From: Halomonas alkalicola
GTDB taxonomy: Bacteria > Pseudomonadota > Gammaproteobacteria > Pseudomonadales > Halomonadaceae
Assembly: GCF_030704205.1 (NCBI RefSeq)
Contig: NZ_CP131913.1
Span: 558,001-622,000 of the forward strand
Direction of reading: 5' to 3'
Length of the DNA: 64,000 nt
Position numbers and translations under genes: made by a program
Notes under the pieces: generated by a model
Database searches by the model: none
What the model saw: only the letters and a program-made list of their open reading frames with translations
What the model was told of the DNA's origin: nothing
Shown here: piece after piece, positions 26,697 through 35,612 of the stretch
Numbering within the stretch: the stretch's first letter is position 1
How the letters are laid out: the number at the start of each line of letters is the position of its first letter

Positions 26697-26879
26697 TCAG
26701 CAACGCCCCTTCTTGGCCTGCCCCGGCGGGCAGAAGTAGCCGCCGCGCGAGTGGCCGCCTCGGTCGTCATCGATGACGATCAGCGGTTCGGACTTGATGC
26801 GGGCAGGGGTATAGCTGCAGCCGGCCATGACCAGGCTGGCCGCCACCAGCATGAGGGGCAAATACAGGTGCCGTGACAT
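26697..26879 (-). CDS. Small lipoprotein, paralogue 2
   Basis: A 60-residue protein with a signal peptide ending in the lipobox LVMAGC. The mature part reads CSYTPARIKSEPLIVIDDDR, then a short Gly/His segment and the ending GGYFCPPGQAKKGRC. It shares the start (CSYTPAR, then PLI) and end (FCPPG, then KGRC or QGRC) with the 90-residue lipoprotein encoded 190 bases downstream on the same strand, but lacks most of that protein's Arg/Tyr-rich middle. GGAGG lies at a suitable spacing before the ATG. The two conserved Cys at the C-terminus could form a disulphide in the periplasm. Function unknown. Confidence 0.8.
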   Translation of the reverse strand: MSRHLYLPLMLVAASLVMAGCSYTPARIKSEPLIVIDDDRGGHSRGGYFCPPGQAKKGRC

Positions 26880-27053
26880 ACGACCTCCTTGTTCTCTATC
26901 AGGGGAACTTCATCGCCACCCATTCTATCCAAGCGCCCGGCAGGCGCCCATGTGGCGCGTCGACGACAGCGGCGTCGCCAGTCAGCGACAGTAGCCAAGC
27001 GGCGACGCCCGTCGCATAGTAGGCCTATCATTAGTCTGCAAACGGGACCTCCC

Positions 27054-28268
27054 ATGGAGAGCGTGCGCCGTCATTCCCTGCTGCTTATCGTACTGGGCAG
27101 CCTGGTCGTCACCCTGGCCATGGGCCTGCGCCATGGCTTCGGCCTGTTCCTCGAGCCCATGAGCACCGAGCTGGGCTGGGGCCGCGGCGTCTTCGCCTTC
27201 GCCTTTGCCCTCGCCCTGCAGAACCTGCTGTGGGGGCTCTCCCAGCCCTTCGCCGGGGCCCTGGCCGATCGCTTCGGCGCTGCCCGCGTGGTGGTCATCG
27301 GCGGCGCCCTCTATGCCCTGGGCCTGCTGTTCATGGGCCTCTCGGAATCGGCGCTGGGCATGACCCTCTCCGCCGGCATCCTGATCGGCCTGGGGCTCTC
27401 CGGCACCACCTTCTCGGTGATCCTCGGCGCCGTGGGCCGCGCGGTAGCCCCGGAGAAGCGCAGCATGGCCATGGGCATCGTCAGCGCCGCCGGCTCCTTC
27501 GGCCAGTTCGCAATGCTGCCCGGCACCCTCGGCCTGATGGGATGGCTCGGCTGGTCGGCGGCGCTGCTGGCTATGGGCGCCATCGCCGCGCTGATGCTGC
27601 CGCTGGGCGCCATGCTGCGCGACCGCCCCTCGGCCAAGGCCGCCAGCGACATCAGCCTGGGCGCGGCGCTCAACGAGGCCGCCAACCATCGCGGCTTCTG
27701 GCTGCTCTGCCTCGGCTTCTTCGTGTGCGGCTTCCAGGTGGTGTTCATCGGCGTACACCTGCCCGGCTACCTTTTCGACAACGGCATCGCCGTGCAGGTG
27801 GGCAGCACCGTGCTGGCCCTGGTCGGCCTGTTCAACATATTCGGCACCTACGCCGCCGGCTGGCTCGGGGGGCGCTACTCCAAGCCGCGCCTGCTCACCT
27901 GGCTCTACCTGATCCGCGGCGTGGTCATCACCCTCTTCCTGGTCGCGCCGCTCAGCCCCGGCAGCGCCTACCTCTTCGGCATCGCCATGGGCCTGCTGTG
28001 GCTCTCCACGGTGCCGCTGACCAACGGCATCGTCGCCTCGGTATTCGGCGTCCAGCACCTCTCCATGCTGGGCGGCATCGTCTTCCTCTTCCACCAGCTC
28101 GGCTCCTTCATGGGGGTCTGGCTGGGGGGCTTCCTCTACGACCTGCAGGGCGACTACGCTGTGGTATGGAACATCGCCATCCTGCTCTCGGTGGTGGCCG
28201 CCGCCCTGCACTGGTTCATCAGCGAGCGGCCGGTCAGCCGCCCCGCTCCCACGGAGGCCGAGGCATGA
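27054..28268 (+). CDS. MFS transporter
   Basis: A 404-residue major-facilitator protein with twelve hydrophobic segments. The loop between helices 2 and 3 has the MFS motif GALADRFGAARVVVIGGALY. The second half repeats it weakly as GGRYSKPRLLTWLYLIRG. The first helix ends in LRHGFGLFLEPMSTELGWGR, seen in members related to oxalate/formate and monocarboxylate carriers. The start is chosen at MESVRRHS; the frame runs open to 26889 but without membrane character. The stop overlaps the start of a 41-residue membrane peptide. The substrate cannot be deduced. Confidence 0.88.
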   Translation: MESVRRHSLLLIVLGSLVVTLAMGLRHGFGLFLEPMSTELGWGRGVFAFAFALALQNLLWGLSQPFAGALADRFGAARVVVIGGALYALGLLFMGLSESALGMTLSAGILIGLGLSGTTFSVILGAVGRAVAPEKRSMAMGIVSAAGSFGQFAMLPGTLGLMGWLGWSAALLAMGAIAALMLPLGAMLRDRPSAKAASDISLGAALNEAANHRGFWLLCLGFFVCGFQVVFIGVHLPGYLFDNGIAVQVGSTVLALVGLFNIFGTYAAGWLGGRYSKPRLLTWLYLIRGVVITLFLVAPLSPGSAYLFGIAMGLLWLSTVPLTNGIVASVFGVQHLSMLGGIVFLFHQLGSFMGVWLGGFLYDLQGDYAVVWNIAILLSVVAAALHWFISERPVSRPAPTEAEA

Positions 28269-28390
28269 GTCGCTCACTCCTGCTGCCGATCGCCGCCGCC
28301 CTGCTGACCGCCATGGCCCTCGCCCTGGTCTGGTGGGGCTGGCACCACCTCGATGCTGCCCAGCTGCTGCTGGGCAGCCGGCTCTGCTGA
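28265..28390 (+). CDS. Small single-pass membrane peptide coupled to the MFS gene
   Basis: A 41-residue open frame whose ATG overlaps the MFS stop (ATGA). The sequence starts MSRSLLLPIAAALLTAMALA, continues with LVWWGWHHLDAAQLLLGSRL and ends in Cys. It holds one strong transmembrane segment (residues 4-24) followed by Trp/His-rich interfacial residues. The four-base overlap is the translational coupling seen repeatedly in this region, which argues that it is real. It could be a small accessory subunit of the transporter. No family is recognised. Confidence 0.55.
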   Translation: MSRSLLLPIAAALLTAMALALVWWGWHHLDAAQLLLGSRLC

Positions 28391-28584
28391 GGGACGTCTC
28401 TGAACGGCAGGGCTGTTCGGCGGCGCTGACCGCCCACGTTGACGACTAACGTTGCCCCCAGGCGGGAGACAACCTCGGTCCTCACGCCTATACTGCACTG
28501 CAGCATTGACGGATGAGCAGGAGCAGGCATGGCACGCTATTCCCCCTTACGAACCGAAACGGCACCCGACCGGGGAGACGCCCG

Positions 28585-30034
28585 ATGACCGGCATCATGG
28601 CAATCATCGTGGCGCTGGTGCTGCTGATGGTCCTGGCCTACCGCGGGCTCAGCCTGCTGATCCTCGCCCCGCTGCTGGCGGCCCTGGTGGCGCTGGTCTC
28701 GGTCGATACGCCCCTGCTGGCCAGCTACACCCAGGTCTTCATGGGGGCCGCCAGCGATTTCATCCTGCGCTTCTTCCCGCTGTTCCTGCTGGGGGCGATC
28801 TTCGGCAAGCTGATGGAGGATTCGGGCAGCGCCGAGGTGCTGGCCAGCGCCATCGTGAAGCGCCTGGGCGACGCCCGCGCCATCCTGGCGGTGGTGCTCG
28901 CCTGTGCGGTGATGACCTACGGCGGCGTCTCGCTGTTCGTGGTGGCCTTCGCGGTCTACCCGATCGCCGCGGCGCTGTTTCGCCAGGCCAACCTGCCCAA
29001 GCGGCTGATCCCCGGCACCATCGCACTCGGCGCCTTCACCTTCACCATGACCGCGCTTCCGGGCACGCCGGCGATCCAGAACGCCATTCCCATGCCCTAC
29101 TTCGGCACTTCGCCGTTTGCCGCGCCGGGCCTCGGCATCCTCACCGGCCTGGTCATGCTGGTGCTGGGACAGGCCTGGCTGAACCGTCGGGCGCGCCAGG
29201 CGCGGCTGGCCGGCGAAGGCTACGGCGAGCACCAGGACAATGCGCCTACCGCCGGCCACCTGCGGGAGCGCGCGGCGGGCGAAGGCTTCGACCTGGCCGA
29301 GATGACCCCGCCGCCGGCGGTGCGCGACCTGCCCCCCCCTGCCGCTGGCGCTGCTGCCCATCGTGCTGGTGATCGCCCTGAACCTGCTGTTCACGGCGGT
29401 GGTGATCCCGGCCATGGAGACGGGGTATCTCGCCGAGCCGGCCTATGGTGCGACCAGCATCGAGTCGGTGCGCGGGGTCTGGTCGGTGATCGCCGCCCTG
29501 GTGGTCGCCATCGCGGTGATCATCGTCGCTAACCTCAGGCGCCTCGAGTCGCTCACCACCACCCTGGACAGCGGCGCCAACGCCTCGCTGCTGCCGATCT
29601 TCAACACCGCCAGCCTGGTCGGCTTCGGTTCGGTGATCGCCTCGCTCGCCGCCTTCGAGGCGATCAGCCTCTGGGTGACCTCGGTGGGCGGCGACAACCC
29701 GCTGATCTCTCTCGCCATCGCGGTCAACCTGCTGGCGGGCATGACCGGCTCGGCCTCCGGCGGCATGAGCATCGCCCTGGCCACGCTGGGCGACACCTAC
29801 CTGGCCATGGGCCAGGCCGCCGGCATCGCCCCCGAGCTGCTGCACCGGGTCACGGCCGTCGCCACCGGCGGGCTGGATGCCCTGCCCCACAACGGCGCGG
29901 TGATCACGCTGCTCTCCATCTGCGGCCTGACCCATCGCCAGGCCTATCTGGATATCGCGGTGGTGGCCGTGGTGGTCCCGATCCTCTCGCTGGTGCTGCT
30001 GATCGCCCTGGGTACGCTGGTCGGCTCGTTCTGA
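28585..30034 (+). pseudogene. GntP-family permease, frameshifted in a C8 run
   Basis: A gluconate/organic-acid:H+ symporter-type permease of about 480 residues split by a single-base shift. The first part (MTGIMAIIVALVLLMVLAYR... to VRDLPPP) covers the N-terminal helices, with GALGAFTFT-like and LPGTPAIQNAIPMPYFGTSP segments that match GntP proteins. At 29332-29339 a run of eight C puts the frame out by one. The second half (LALLPIVLVIALNLLFTAVV to GTLVGSF) continues in the next frame to 30034 and holds the typical NLLAGMTGSASGGMSIALAT and ALPHNGAVITLL. With seven C the gene is whole. It is either a sequencing error or a real or phase-variable inactivation. GGGGAGA precedes the start. Confidence 0.85.
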
Positions 30035-30114
30035 GGCGGGGTAGGTCCGGGACCATCAACGCTCGCGACGGCGAGGGCACTGTTATGATGCAGGTGACGT
30101 AACAGGAGAACACG

Positions 30115-30819
30115 ATGCCTGCCGACGCCAACGCCTTCCAGACCGCCCTCGCCCTGATCCTGGGCATGGATCCGGTGCTGCTCGGCATCGTGGCGCTCTC
30201 GCTGCAGGTCTCGCTGAGCGCGGTGCTGATCGCCGCCCTGCTCGCCCTACCGCTGGGCGCGGCGCTGGCGCTGTGGCGCTTCCCCGGGCGCGGCGCTGTG
30301 ATCGTGGCGCTGAATGCGCTGATGGGCCTGCCGCCGGTGGTGGCGGGGCTCACCGTCTACCTGCTGCTCTCCCGGGCGGGCCCCCTGGGCCAGTTCGGCC
30401 TGCTCTTCACCCCCACCGCCATGGTCATCGCCCAGGTGATCCTGATCCTGCCGATCATCGCCGCCCTGACCCGCCAGCAGATCGAAGAGCTCCACAGCGA
30501 GTACCGCGAGCAGCTGCGCTCCCTCGGCGTCTCGCGGCCGCGCATGATTCCCACCCTGCTGTGGGACGCGCGGTTCTCGCTGCTCACCGTGGTGCTGGCC
30601 GGCTTCGGCCGCGCCAGCGCCGAGGTAGGGGCGGTGATGATCGTCGGCGGCAACATCGACGGCGTCACCCGGGTGATGACCACCGCCATCGTGCTCGAGA
30701 CCAGCAAGGGCAACCTGCCGCTGGCCCTCGGGCTCGGCCTGGTGCTGCTGGGGCTGGTGCTGCTGGTCAACGCCGCCGCTCACCTGGTCGGCGAGACGGC
30801 GCGGAGACGGCTGGGATGA
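30115..30819 (+). CDS. tupB: Tungstate ABC transporter permease
   Basis: A 234-residue permease with five to six hydrophobic segments. The EAA-type loop (EYREQLRSLGVSRPRMIPTL) is followed by GFGRASAEVGAVMIVGGNID, a stretch characteristic of TupB/WtpB-type oxyanion permeases. Tup systems import tungstate for molybdopterin/tungstopterin enzymes. It overlaps tupC by four bases, and tupA closes the operon. The first helix region has GLPPVVAGLTVYLLLSR, also usual in this family. Vanadate- or molybdate-specific relatives are possible alternatives. Confidence 0.88.
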   Translation: MPADANAFQTALALILGMDPVLLGIVALSLQVSLSAVLIAALLALPLGAALALWRFPGRGAVIVALNALMGLPPVVAGLTVYLLLSRAGPLGQFGLLFTPTAMVIAQVILILPIIAALTRQQIEELHSEYREQLRSLGVSRPRMIPTLLWDARFSLLTVVLAGFGRASAEVGAVMIVGGNIDGVTRVMTTAIVLETSKGNLPLALGLGLVLLGLVLLVNAAAHLVGETARRRLG

Positions 30820-31544
30820 ACGACATGCTCCGTCCCGCCACCACCGCCGGGATCACCCCGCAGGCCTTCGAGGGGGTGAGCGTCAGCCACCGCGGCCAGT
30901 CGCTGCTGCAGCCGCTCGACCTGCGCCTCAGCGGCTGTCGCCGCACCCTGGTGATGGGCCCCAACGGCGCCGGCAAGAGCCTGCTGCTGCGCCTGGCCCA
31001 TGGCCTGCTGGCGCCCAGTGCGGGCCGAGTGCGCTGGGAGGGCATCACGCCCCGCCAGGCCATGGTCTTCCAGCGCCCGGTGCTGCTGCGACGCAGCGCT
31101 CTGGAGAACCTCACCTATGCGCTGGCGGTGACCGGCACGCCCCGCGGCGAGCGCCGCGAGCGGGCCCGGGAGGCCCTCACCCGCTTCGGCCTGGCCGCCC
31201 TGGAGAAGCGCCCGGCCCGGGTGCTCTCCGGCGGCGAACAGCAGCGCCTGGCGCTGGCCCGCGCCTGGCTCACCCGCCCCGAGGTGCTGTTCCTGGACGA
31301 GCCCACCTCGGCGCTGGACCCGGCGGCGATCCGCGCCGTGGAGGAGGCCGTGCGCGACTTCCATGCCCGCGGCACGCGCATCGTCATGACCACCCATGAC
31401 CTGAACCAGGCGAAGCGCCTGGCCGACGAGGTGGTGCTGCTCTACGGTGGTCGGCTGATCGAGCACACCCCGGCCGAGCGCTTCTTCGCGGCACCGCGGA
31501 CGCCCGAGGGGCAGGCCTTCCTGCGCGGCGAACTGGTCTGGTAG
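30816..31544 (+). CDS. tupC: Tungstate ABC transporter ATP-binding protein
   Basis: A 242-residue ATPase starting with an ATG inside the tupB stop. Walker A is MGPNGAGKSLLLRLAHG near residue 45, the Q loop MVFQRPVLLRR, the signature LSGGEQQRLALARAWLTRPE, Walker B VLFLDEPTSALDP, and the switch His in MTTHDLNQA. A longer frame reaches back to 30273 but overlaps tupB entirely and is rejected. It energises TupB for TupA-bound oxyanion. Confidence 0.9.
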   Translation: MNDMLRPATTAGITPQAFEGVSVSHRGQSLLQPLDLRLSGCRRTLVMGPNGAGKSLLLRLAHGLLAPSAGRVRWEGITPRQAMVFQRPVLLRRSALENLTYALAVTGTPRGERRERAREALTRFGLAALEKRPARVLSGGEQQRLALARAWLTRPEVLFLDEPTSALDPAAIRAVEEAVRDFHARGTRIVMTTHDLNQAKRLADEVVLLYGGRLIEHTPAERFFAAPRTPEGQAFLRGELVW

Positions 31545-31569
31545 CCCCTTTTCTCTCGAGGAGAGCAGC

Positions 31570-32391
31570 ATGACGCCACGCGCGATCGCCCTGACCGCCC
31601 TGCTACTGGCCGGCAGCGCCGGCCTGGCACCGGTCCACGCCGCTGACGACCATATCGTCCTGGCCTCGACCACCTCCACCGAGCAGTCCGGGCTCTTCGG
31701 TCACCTGCTGCCGGCCTTCGCCGAGGCCACCGGCATCCGGGTGCGGGTGGTGGCCGTGGGCACCGGCCAGGCCTTCGAGATCGCCCGCCGTGGCGATGCC
31801 GACGGTCTGCTGGTCCACGACGGCGAGGGGGAACGGCGCTTCGTCGAGGCGGGCTACGCCACCGAGCGCGCCGACGTGATGTATAACGACTTCGTGATCA
31901 TCGGCCCCGCCGAGGACCCCACCGGCATCGCCGAGGCCGAGAGCGTGGCTGAGGCCCTGCGCCGGATCGCCGAGGCCGAGGCGCCCTTCGCCTCCCGCGG
32001 TGACGACAGCGGCACCCACCGCGCCGAGCAGCGCCTCTGGGAAGCGGCGGGCGTCAAGCCCGGGGGGGGGTGGTGGTACCGCGAACTCGGCAGCGGCATG
32101 GGCCCGACGTTGAACACCGCCGCCGCCATGGACGCCTACGTGATGAGCGACCGCGCCACCTGGGCGGCCTTTCGCAACCGCCAGTCGCTCGCGCTGCTCT
32201 TCGAGGGCGACGAGGCGCTCTTCAACCAGTACGGCAGCATCCTGATCGACCCGGAGCGCCACCCCCACCTGAAGCACGACCTGGCCGAGCGGTGGCACCA
32301 GTGGCTGCTCTCCGAGCAGGGCCAGCAGGCCATCGCGGAGTTCACCGTCAACGGCGAGCCGCTGTTCTTTCCCAATGCTCGCCCCGACTGA
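31570..32391 (+). CDS. tupA: Tungstate-binding periplasmic protein
   Basis: A 273-residue secreted receptor with a signal peptide ending near VHAADD. The mature start IVLASTTSTEQSGL matches the TupA motif (TTTSxxxSGL) whose Thr/Ser residues coordinate the oxyanion. Further family marks: GTGQAFEIARRGDADGLLVH, ADVMYNDFVIIGP, and FASRGDDSGTHRAEQRLWE near residue 140. A run of nine G near 32060 encodes PGGGWWYRELGSGMG in frame. Order tupB-tupC-tupA is a known arrangement. The composite transposon starts 72 bases after its stop. Confidence 0.92.
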   Translation: MTPRAIALTALLLAGSAGLAPVHAADDHIVLASTTSTEQSGLFGHLLPAFAEATGIRVRVVAVGTGQAFEIARRGDADGLLVHDGEGERRFVEAGYATERADVMYNDFVIIGPAEDPTGIAEAESVAEALRRIAEAEAPFASRGDDSGTHRAEQRLWEAAGVKPGGGWWYRELGSGMGPTLNTAAAMDAYVMSDRATWAAFRNRQSLALLFEGDEALFNQYGSILIDPERHPHLKHDLAERWHQWLLSEQGQQAIAEFTVNGEPLFFPNARPD

Positions 32392-32454
32392 CCTGAAGCG
32401 GAGGACTTACGGCCCGGGCGTTCTCGGCACTCGCCTGAAACCGGGTGGTGGGAG

Positions 32455-32462
32455 GGATTTGA
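32455..32462 (+). repeat. Target-site duplication, left copy (ggatttga)
   Basis: The eight bases just outside the left inverted repeat of the first IS66 copy read ggatttga. The same octamer stands just outside the right end of the second copy at 43680-43687. IS66-family elements duplicate 8 bp on insertion. Confidence 0.85.
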
Positions 32463-34011
32463 GTAACTATTCAGGTGGCTGCGGATGGGATATCGCCAAC
32501 CAGCTGATTTTTCTGGCATAGTGCACAGCATCATTCGGCACACCTATGCGGTGATATGACCATCAGCGATATCAACGTCGACGAGGCCCTGGAGCGGGTC
32601 CGGCAGCAGCTCAAGGAAGACCAGACGGTCTCGCCGTCGCTGCGTGCCGCCATCGATGTGCTGATGCTGCTGGTCAAGCTCATGGCCGATCGCCTGGCCA
32701 CCAGTAGCCGCAACAGCAGCAAGCCACCGTCCCAGGATCCCAATCGCCAGCGCCGCTCGCGCGCCAAAGGCGAGCGGCGCCCCGGCGGACAGCCAGGGCA
32801 TGAGGGTAAGACGTTGGCGCCGGTGACGGACCCCGACGAGGTGGTCAAGCTCCGTGTCGATCGTCGGCAACTCCCCAAGGGGCGTTCTTACCGCCCGGTC
32901 GGCGTCGAAACGCGCCAAGTGCAGGACATCGTAATCCAGGCCGTGGTCACCGAATATCAGGCTGAGGTCCTCGAAGATGATCAGGGGCAACGCTACGTGG
33001 CGCCATTCCCCGAGGGCGTGACTCGCCCCATCCAGTATGGCCCTCGCCTCAAGGCGCATGTCGTCGTCTATCTCTCCCAGTATCAGCTGTTGCCCTATGC
33101 GCGTATCCGCGAGTTGCTCACCTCGCAGTGCGGCCTGTCGCTGAGCACCGGCACCCTGTTCGCCTTCAACCAGGAGGCCTACCAGCGGGCCGAGGCGTTC
33201 GCCGAGTGGGTGATCCCGGCGCTACGTGAAGCAGCCACCGTCCATGCCGATGAAACCGGAATGCAGGTCGGTGGCAAACGCTACTGGCTACACAGCGCCT
33301 CCAACGAGGCCCTGACCTGGTTGGCCCCGCACCCCAAGCGCGGCCAGGAAGCGATGGACGCCATCGGCGTATTGCCCTTCGTGCGTGGCGTGCTGGTGCA
33401 TGATCACTGGAAGCCCTACTACCGCTATCCGGATTGCCGGCACGCGCTCTGTAATGCGCACCACCTTCGGGAGCTGACAGCGGCCTGGGAGAACGATGGC
33501 CAGGCATGGGCCAAGGCCTTGCATGACCTGTTGTTGGAGATGCATCGCGCCGTGGAGGTGGCCGACGGCTGCCTCTCGGCCGATGAGACCCGAGCCTGGC
33601 GGCAGCGCTATCGAGATTGCCTGGCGAAAGGGGACGCCGAGTGCCCCCCGCCGGTGAAACCGCCACCTGGAACGCGAGGCCGGGCCAAGCGCACCAAGTC
33701 GCGCAACCTCCTGGAACGCCTCCAGGCGTACGAGGACGACGTGTTGCGCTTCCTCGACGACCCTGCCGCTCCCTTCACCAACAACCAGGGGGAACGCGAT
33801 CTGCGAATGACCAAGGTCCAGCAGAAAATCTCGGGCTGTTTCCGCTCCTGGGAGGGTGCTGAGATCTTCTGCCGCATGCGTAGCTTTCTCTCGACCGCCG
33901 TCAAGCAAGGGGTAGCGGCGCATACCGCACTGGAGCAACTGTTTGCGGGGGAGGTGCCAGCCTTCATGCAGCAAGAAGCCCCGACTCAGCCAACCGGTGC
34001 TGAATAGTTAC
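32463..34011 (+). mobile_element. IS66-family element (ISBst12-like), copy 1
   Basis: 1549 bp with 12-base perfect terminal inverted repeats gtaactattcag (32463) and ctgaatagttac (ends 34011). It encodes a single transposase and no TnpA/TnpB accessory genes, as in the ISBst12 subgroup. It differs from copy 2 by an extra gtc triplet near 33060 and two substitutions seen in the 5' leader. Its right end cuts into an IS1380-type transposase gene. Confidence 0.9.
32556..34007 (+). CDS. IS66-family transposase (TnpC type), copy 1
   Basis: A 483-residue transposase. The N-terminal part contains a predicted helical stretch and the linker [20 protein letters not shown] with [11 protein letters not shown], typical of IS66 TnpC (zinc-binding/IS66 N domains). 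The DDE core shows the first Asp in [20 protein letters not shown], the second in [17 protein letters not shown], the CNAHHLREL motif specific to IS66, and the Glu in [20 protein letters not shown]. Its stop lies within the right terminal repeat. It has one more Val than copy 2 ([11 protein letters not shown]). It appears intact and may be active. Confidence 0.92.
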   Translation: MTISDINVDEALERVRQQLKEDQTVSPSLRAAIDVLMLLVKLMADRLATSSRNSSKPPSQDPNRQRRSRAKGERRPGGQPGHEGKTLAPVTDPDEVVKLRVDRRQLPKGRSYRPVGVETRQVQDIVIQAVVTEYQAEVLEDDQGQRYVAPFPEGVTRPIQYGPRLKAHVVVYLSQYQLLPYARIRELLTSQCGLSLSTGTLFAFNQEAYQRAEAFAEWVIPALREAATVHADETGMQVGGKRYWLHSASNEALTWLAPHPKRGQEAMDAIGVLPFVRGVLVHDHWKPYYRYPDCRHALCNAHHLRELTAAWENDGQAWAKALHDLLLEMHRAVEVADGCLSADETRAWRQRYRDCLAKGDAECPPPVKPPPGTRGRAKRTKSRNLLERLQAYEDDVLRFLDDPAAPFTNNQGERDLRMTKVQQKISGCFRSWEGAEIFCRMRSFLSTAVKQGVAAHTALEQLFAGEVPAFMQQEAPTQPTGAE

Positions 34012-34392
34012 CCCCGGTTTATCATCAGTTCCCGTTACGATGATGGCTTCAAGCTTTACTACGAGCAGTACTGTGCCCGGGGTGACATGGAGAACCGGAT
34101 CAAGGATCAACAACTGAGCCTGTTTGCTGACCGGACCTCCAGCACGCACTGGTGGGCCAATCAGTGGCGGCTGATCTTGTCGGGCTTCGCTTATACGCTG
34201 TTCGAGCGGTTACGGACTTATCTGAAGCACACGCCCTTCGCGCGCATGAGTCCGAGCAACCTGAGGCTCAAGCTCATCAAAGTAGGCGCGGTCATCATCC
34301 GCAATACGCGTCGAATCCGAGTACTCATGAGTGACAGCTACCCCTATAAAACGGCGCTATCCGATCTCGTCAGGCGGTTGGTTCCTAACTGA
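34012..34392 (+). pseudogene. IS1380-family transposase, C-terminal fragment
   Basis: The last 126 codons of a DDE transposase. The remaining sequence (YDDGFKLYYEQYCARGDMEN, then RIKDQQLSLFADRTSSTHWW and ANQWRLILSGFAYTLFERLR) matches the end of IS1380-family proteins, including the Glu of the catalytic triad in the RGDMENRIK motif. The 5' part is gone: IS66 copy 1 abuts it exactly, so the frame now opens inside IS66. It must be non-functional. It shows that the donor replicon already held an IS1380 element beside the arginine genes. Confidence 0.8.
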
Positions 34393-34670
34393 CTGCTCGG
34401 GCGCCCCCGGCCCGAAGCAATGGGGGAAAGGGGGAAGTGTGTCTGAACGCCGGAAAGTGGTTAAAAAGTAGCCGATGTAAGTCGAGCCAGTAGGTGTTTA
34501 GCGGTGTTACAGCCTGAGTGCGGTACTGGCTGAGGTACTATGAGAAATCCAAGCTAGATCAGCAACTTATTTTTTGTCATAAGAAGCCACTACAAGACTA
34601 CTTTTAAAACCAAAAGCTAATGCAAGGCTGCCAAACAAAGCTCTCTAACAAAGCTTCCTAGTAAAAGCAC

Positions 34671-35606
34671 CTAACGGAAGTTAATGCCCTGTATGTTGGT
34701 GCTAACACGGGTGCCGGCGGCTCCCTGAAGAATTTCTTCAATATCAGCCAGTGCGCCAATAACCGCTTCTTTACCGGTATTCCTGCTGTAGCTGCATGCT
34801 GCCTCTATTTTTGGCCCCATGGAGCCCGCCGCAAACTGCATGTCATCCAGCACGTCCGGATGAGCACTAGCGATCGCTTTGTGGTTTGGCCCATTCCAGT
34901 CGATATAAGCAGCATCAACATCCGTCGCAATGATCAGCAAATCAGCCTGCAACTGCTCAGCGAGTAAGGCCGAACAGAGATCCTTATCGATCACTGCCTC
35001 TACGCCATTGAGTTTATTATTTTCGTCGTAGGCAGTAGGAATCCCTCCCCCGCCAGCACAAATGACGATCGTTCCTTTTTCGAGAAGCCACTTTACCGGG
35101 AGAATCTCGAAAATTCTGTTGGGACGCGGGCTGGCAACTACACGACGGAATTTGTCCCCATCGGGTGCAATGCTCCAGCCTTTTTCCTTAGCCAAGCGTT
35201 CGGCCTCTTCCGCTGTATAAACCGGGCCTATCGGCTTGCTGGGGTGCTGAAACGCAGGGTCATCAAGGTCAACTTCCACTTGTGTTAATAAAGTAGCCAG
35301 CGGAACCTCAACAGGCAGCAGGTTGCCGAGTTCCTGCTCAATCATATAACCGATCATGCCTTCCGTTTCTGCACCTAGAACATCCAGTGGGTAGGCACTA
35401 ACATCCGTGTAAGCGGCCCCCTGCAGTGCCAGCAACCCAACTTGCGGGCCGTTGCCGTGGGCGATTACCAATTCATTACCTGGTGCAATCCTGGCAATTT
35501 GTTCACAGGCAATTCTAATATTTCCACGCTGAGCCTCTGCTGTCATCGGCTCTCCACGACGTAGTAAGGCATTTCCACCCAGTGCAACGACAATTCGCAT
35601 CGACAT
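34671..35606 (-). CDS. arcC: Carbamate kinase
   Basis: A 311-residue amino-acid-kinase-family enzyme that converts carbamoyl phosphate and ADP to ATP, ammonia and CO2, the last step of the arginine deiminase pathway. Marks: the N-terminal [32 protein letters not shown] near residue 50, [17 protein letters not shown] near 195, [13 protein letters not shown] and the C-terminal [16 protein letters not shown]. Full length for ArcC. It is the last gene of the operon, six bases after arcB. Codon use is less GC-rich than the chromosome outside the transposon. No clear terminator follows in the roughly 280 bases to the IS1380 fragment. Confidence 0.95.
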   Translation of the reverse strand: MSMRIVVALGGNALLRRGEPMTAEAQRGNIRIACEQIARIAPGNELVIAHGNGPQVGLLALQGAAYTDVSAYPLDVLGAETEGMIGYMIEQELGNLLPVEVPLATLLTQVEVDLDDPAFQHPSKPIGPVYTAEEAERLAKEKGWSIAPDGDKFRRVVASPRPNRIFEILPVKWLLEKGTIVICAGGGGIPTAYDENNKLNGVEAVIDKDLCSALLAEQLQADLLIIATDVDAAYIDWNGPNHKAIASAHPDVLDDMQFAAGSMGPKIEAACSYSRNTGKEAVIGALADIEEILQGAAGTRVSTNIQGINFR

Positions 35607-35612
35607 TTCTCC

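Noticed and set aside
33943..34011. Open frame running from IS66 copy 1 into the IS1380 fragment
   Set aside because: The start codon lies inside the IS66 transposase in another frame; only the part after 34011 is homologous to a transposase.
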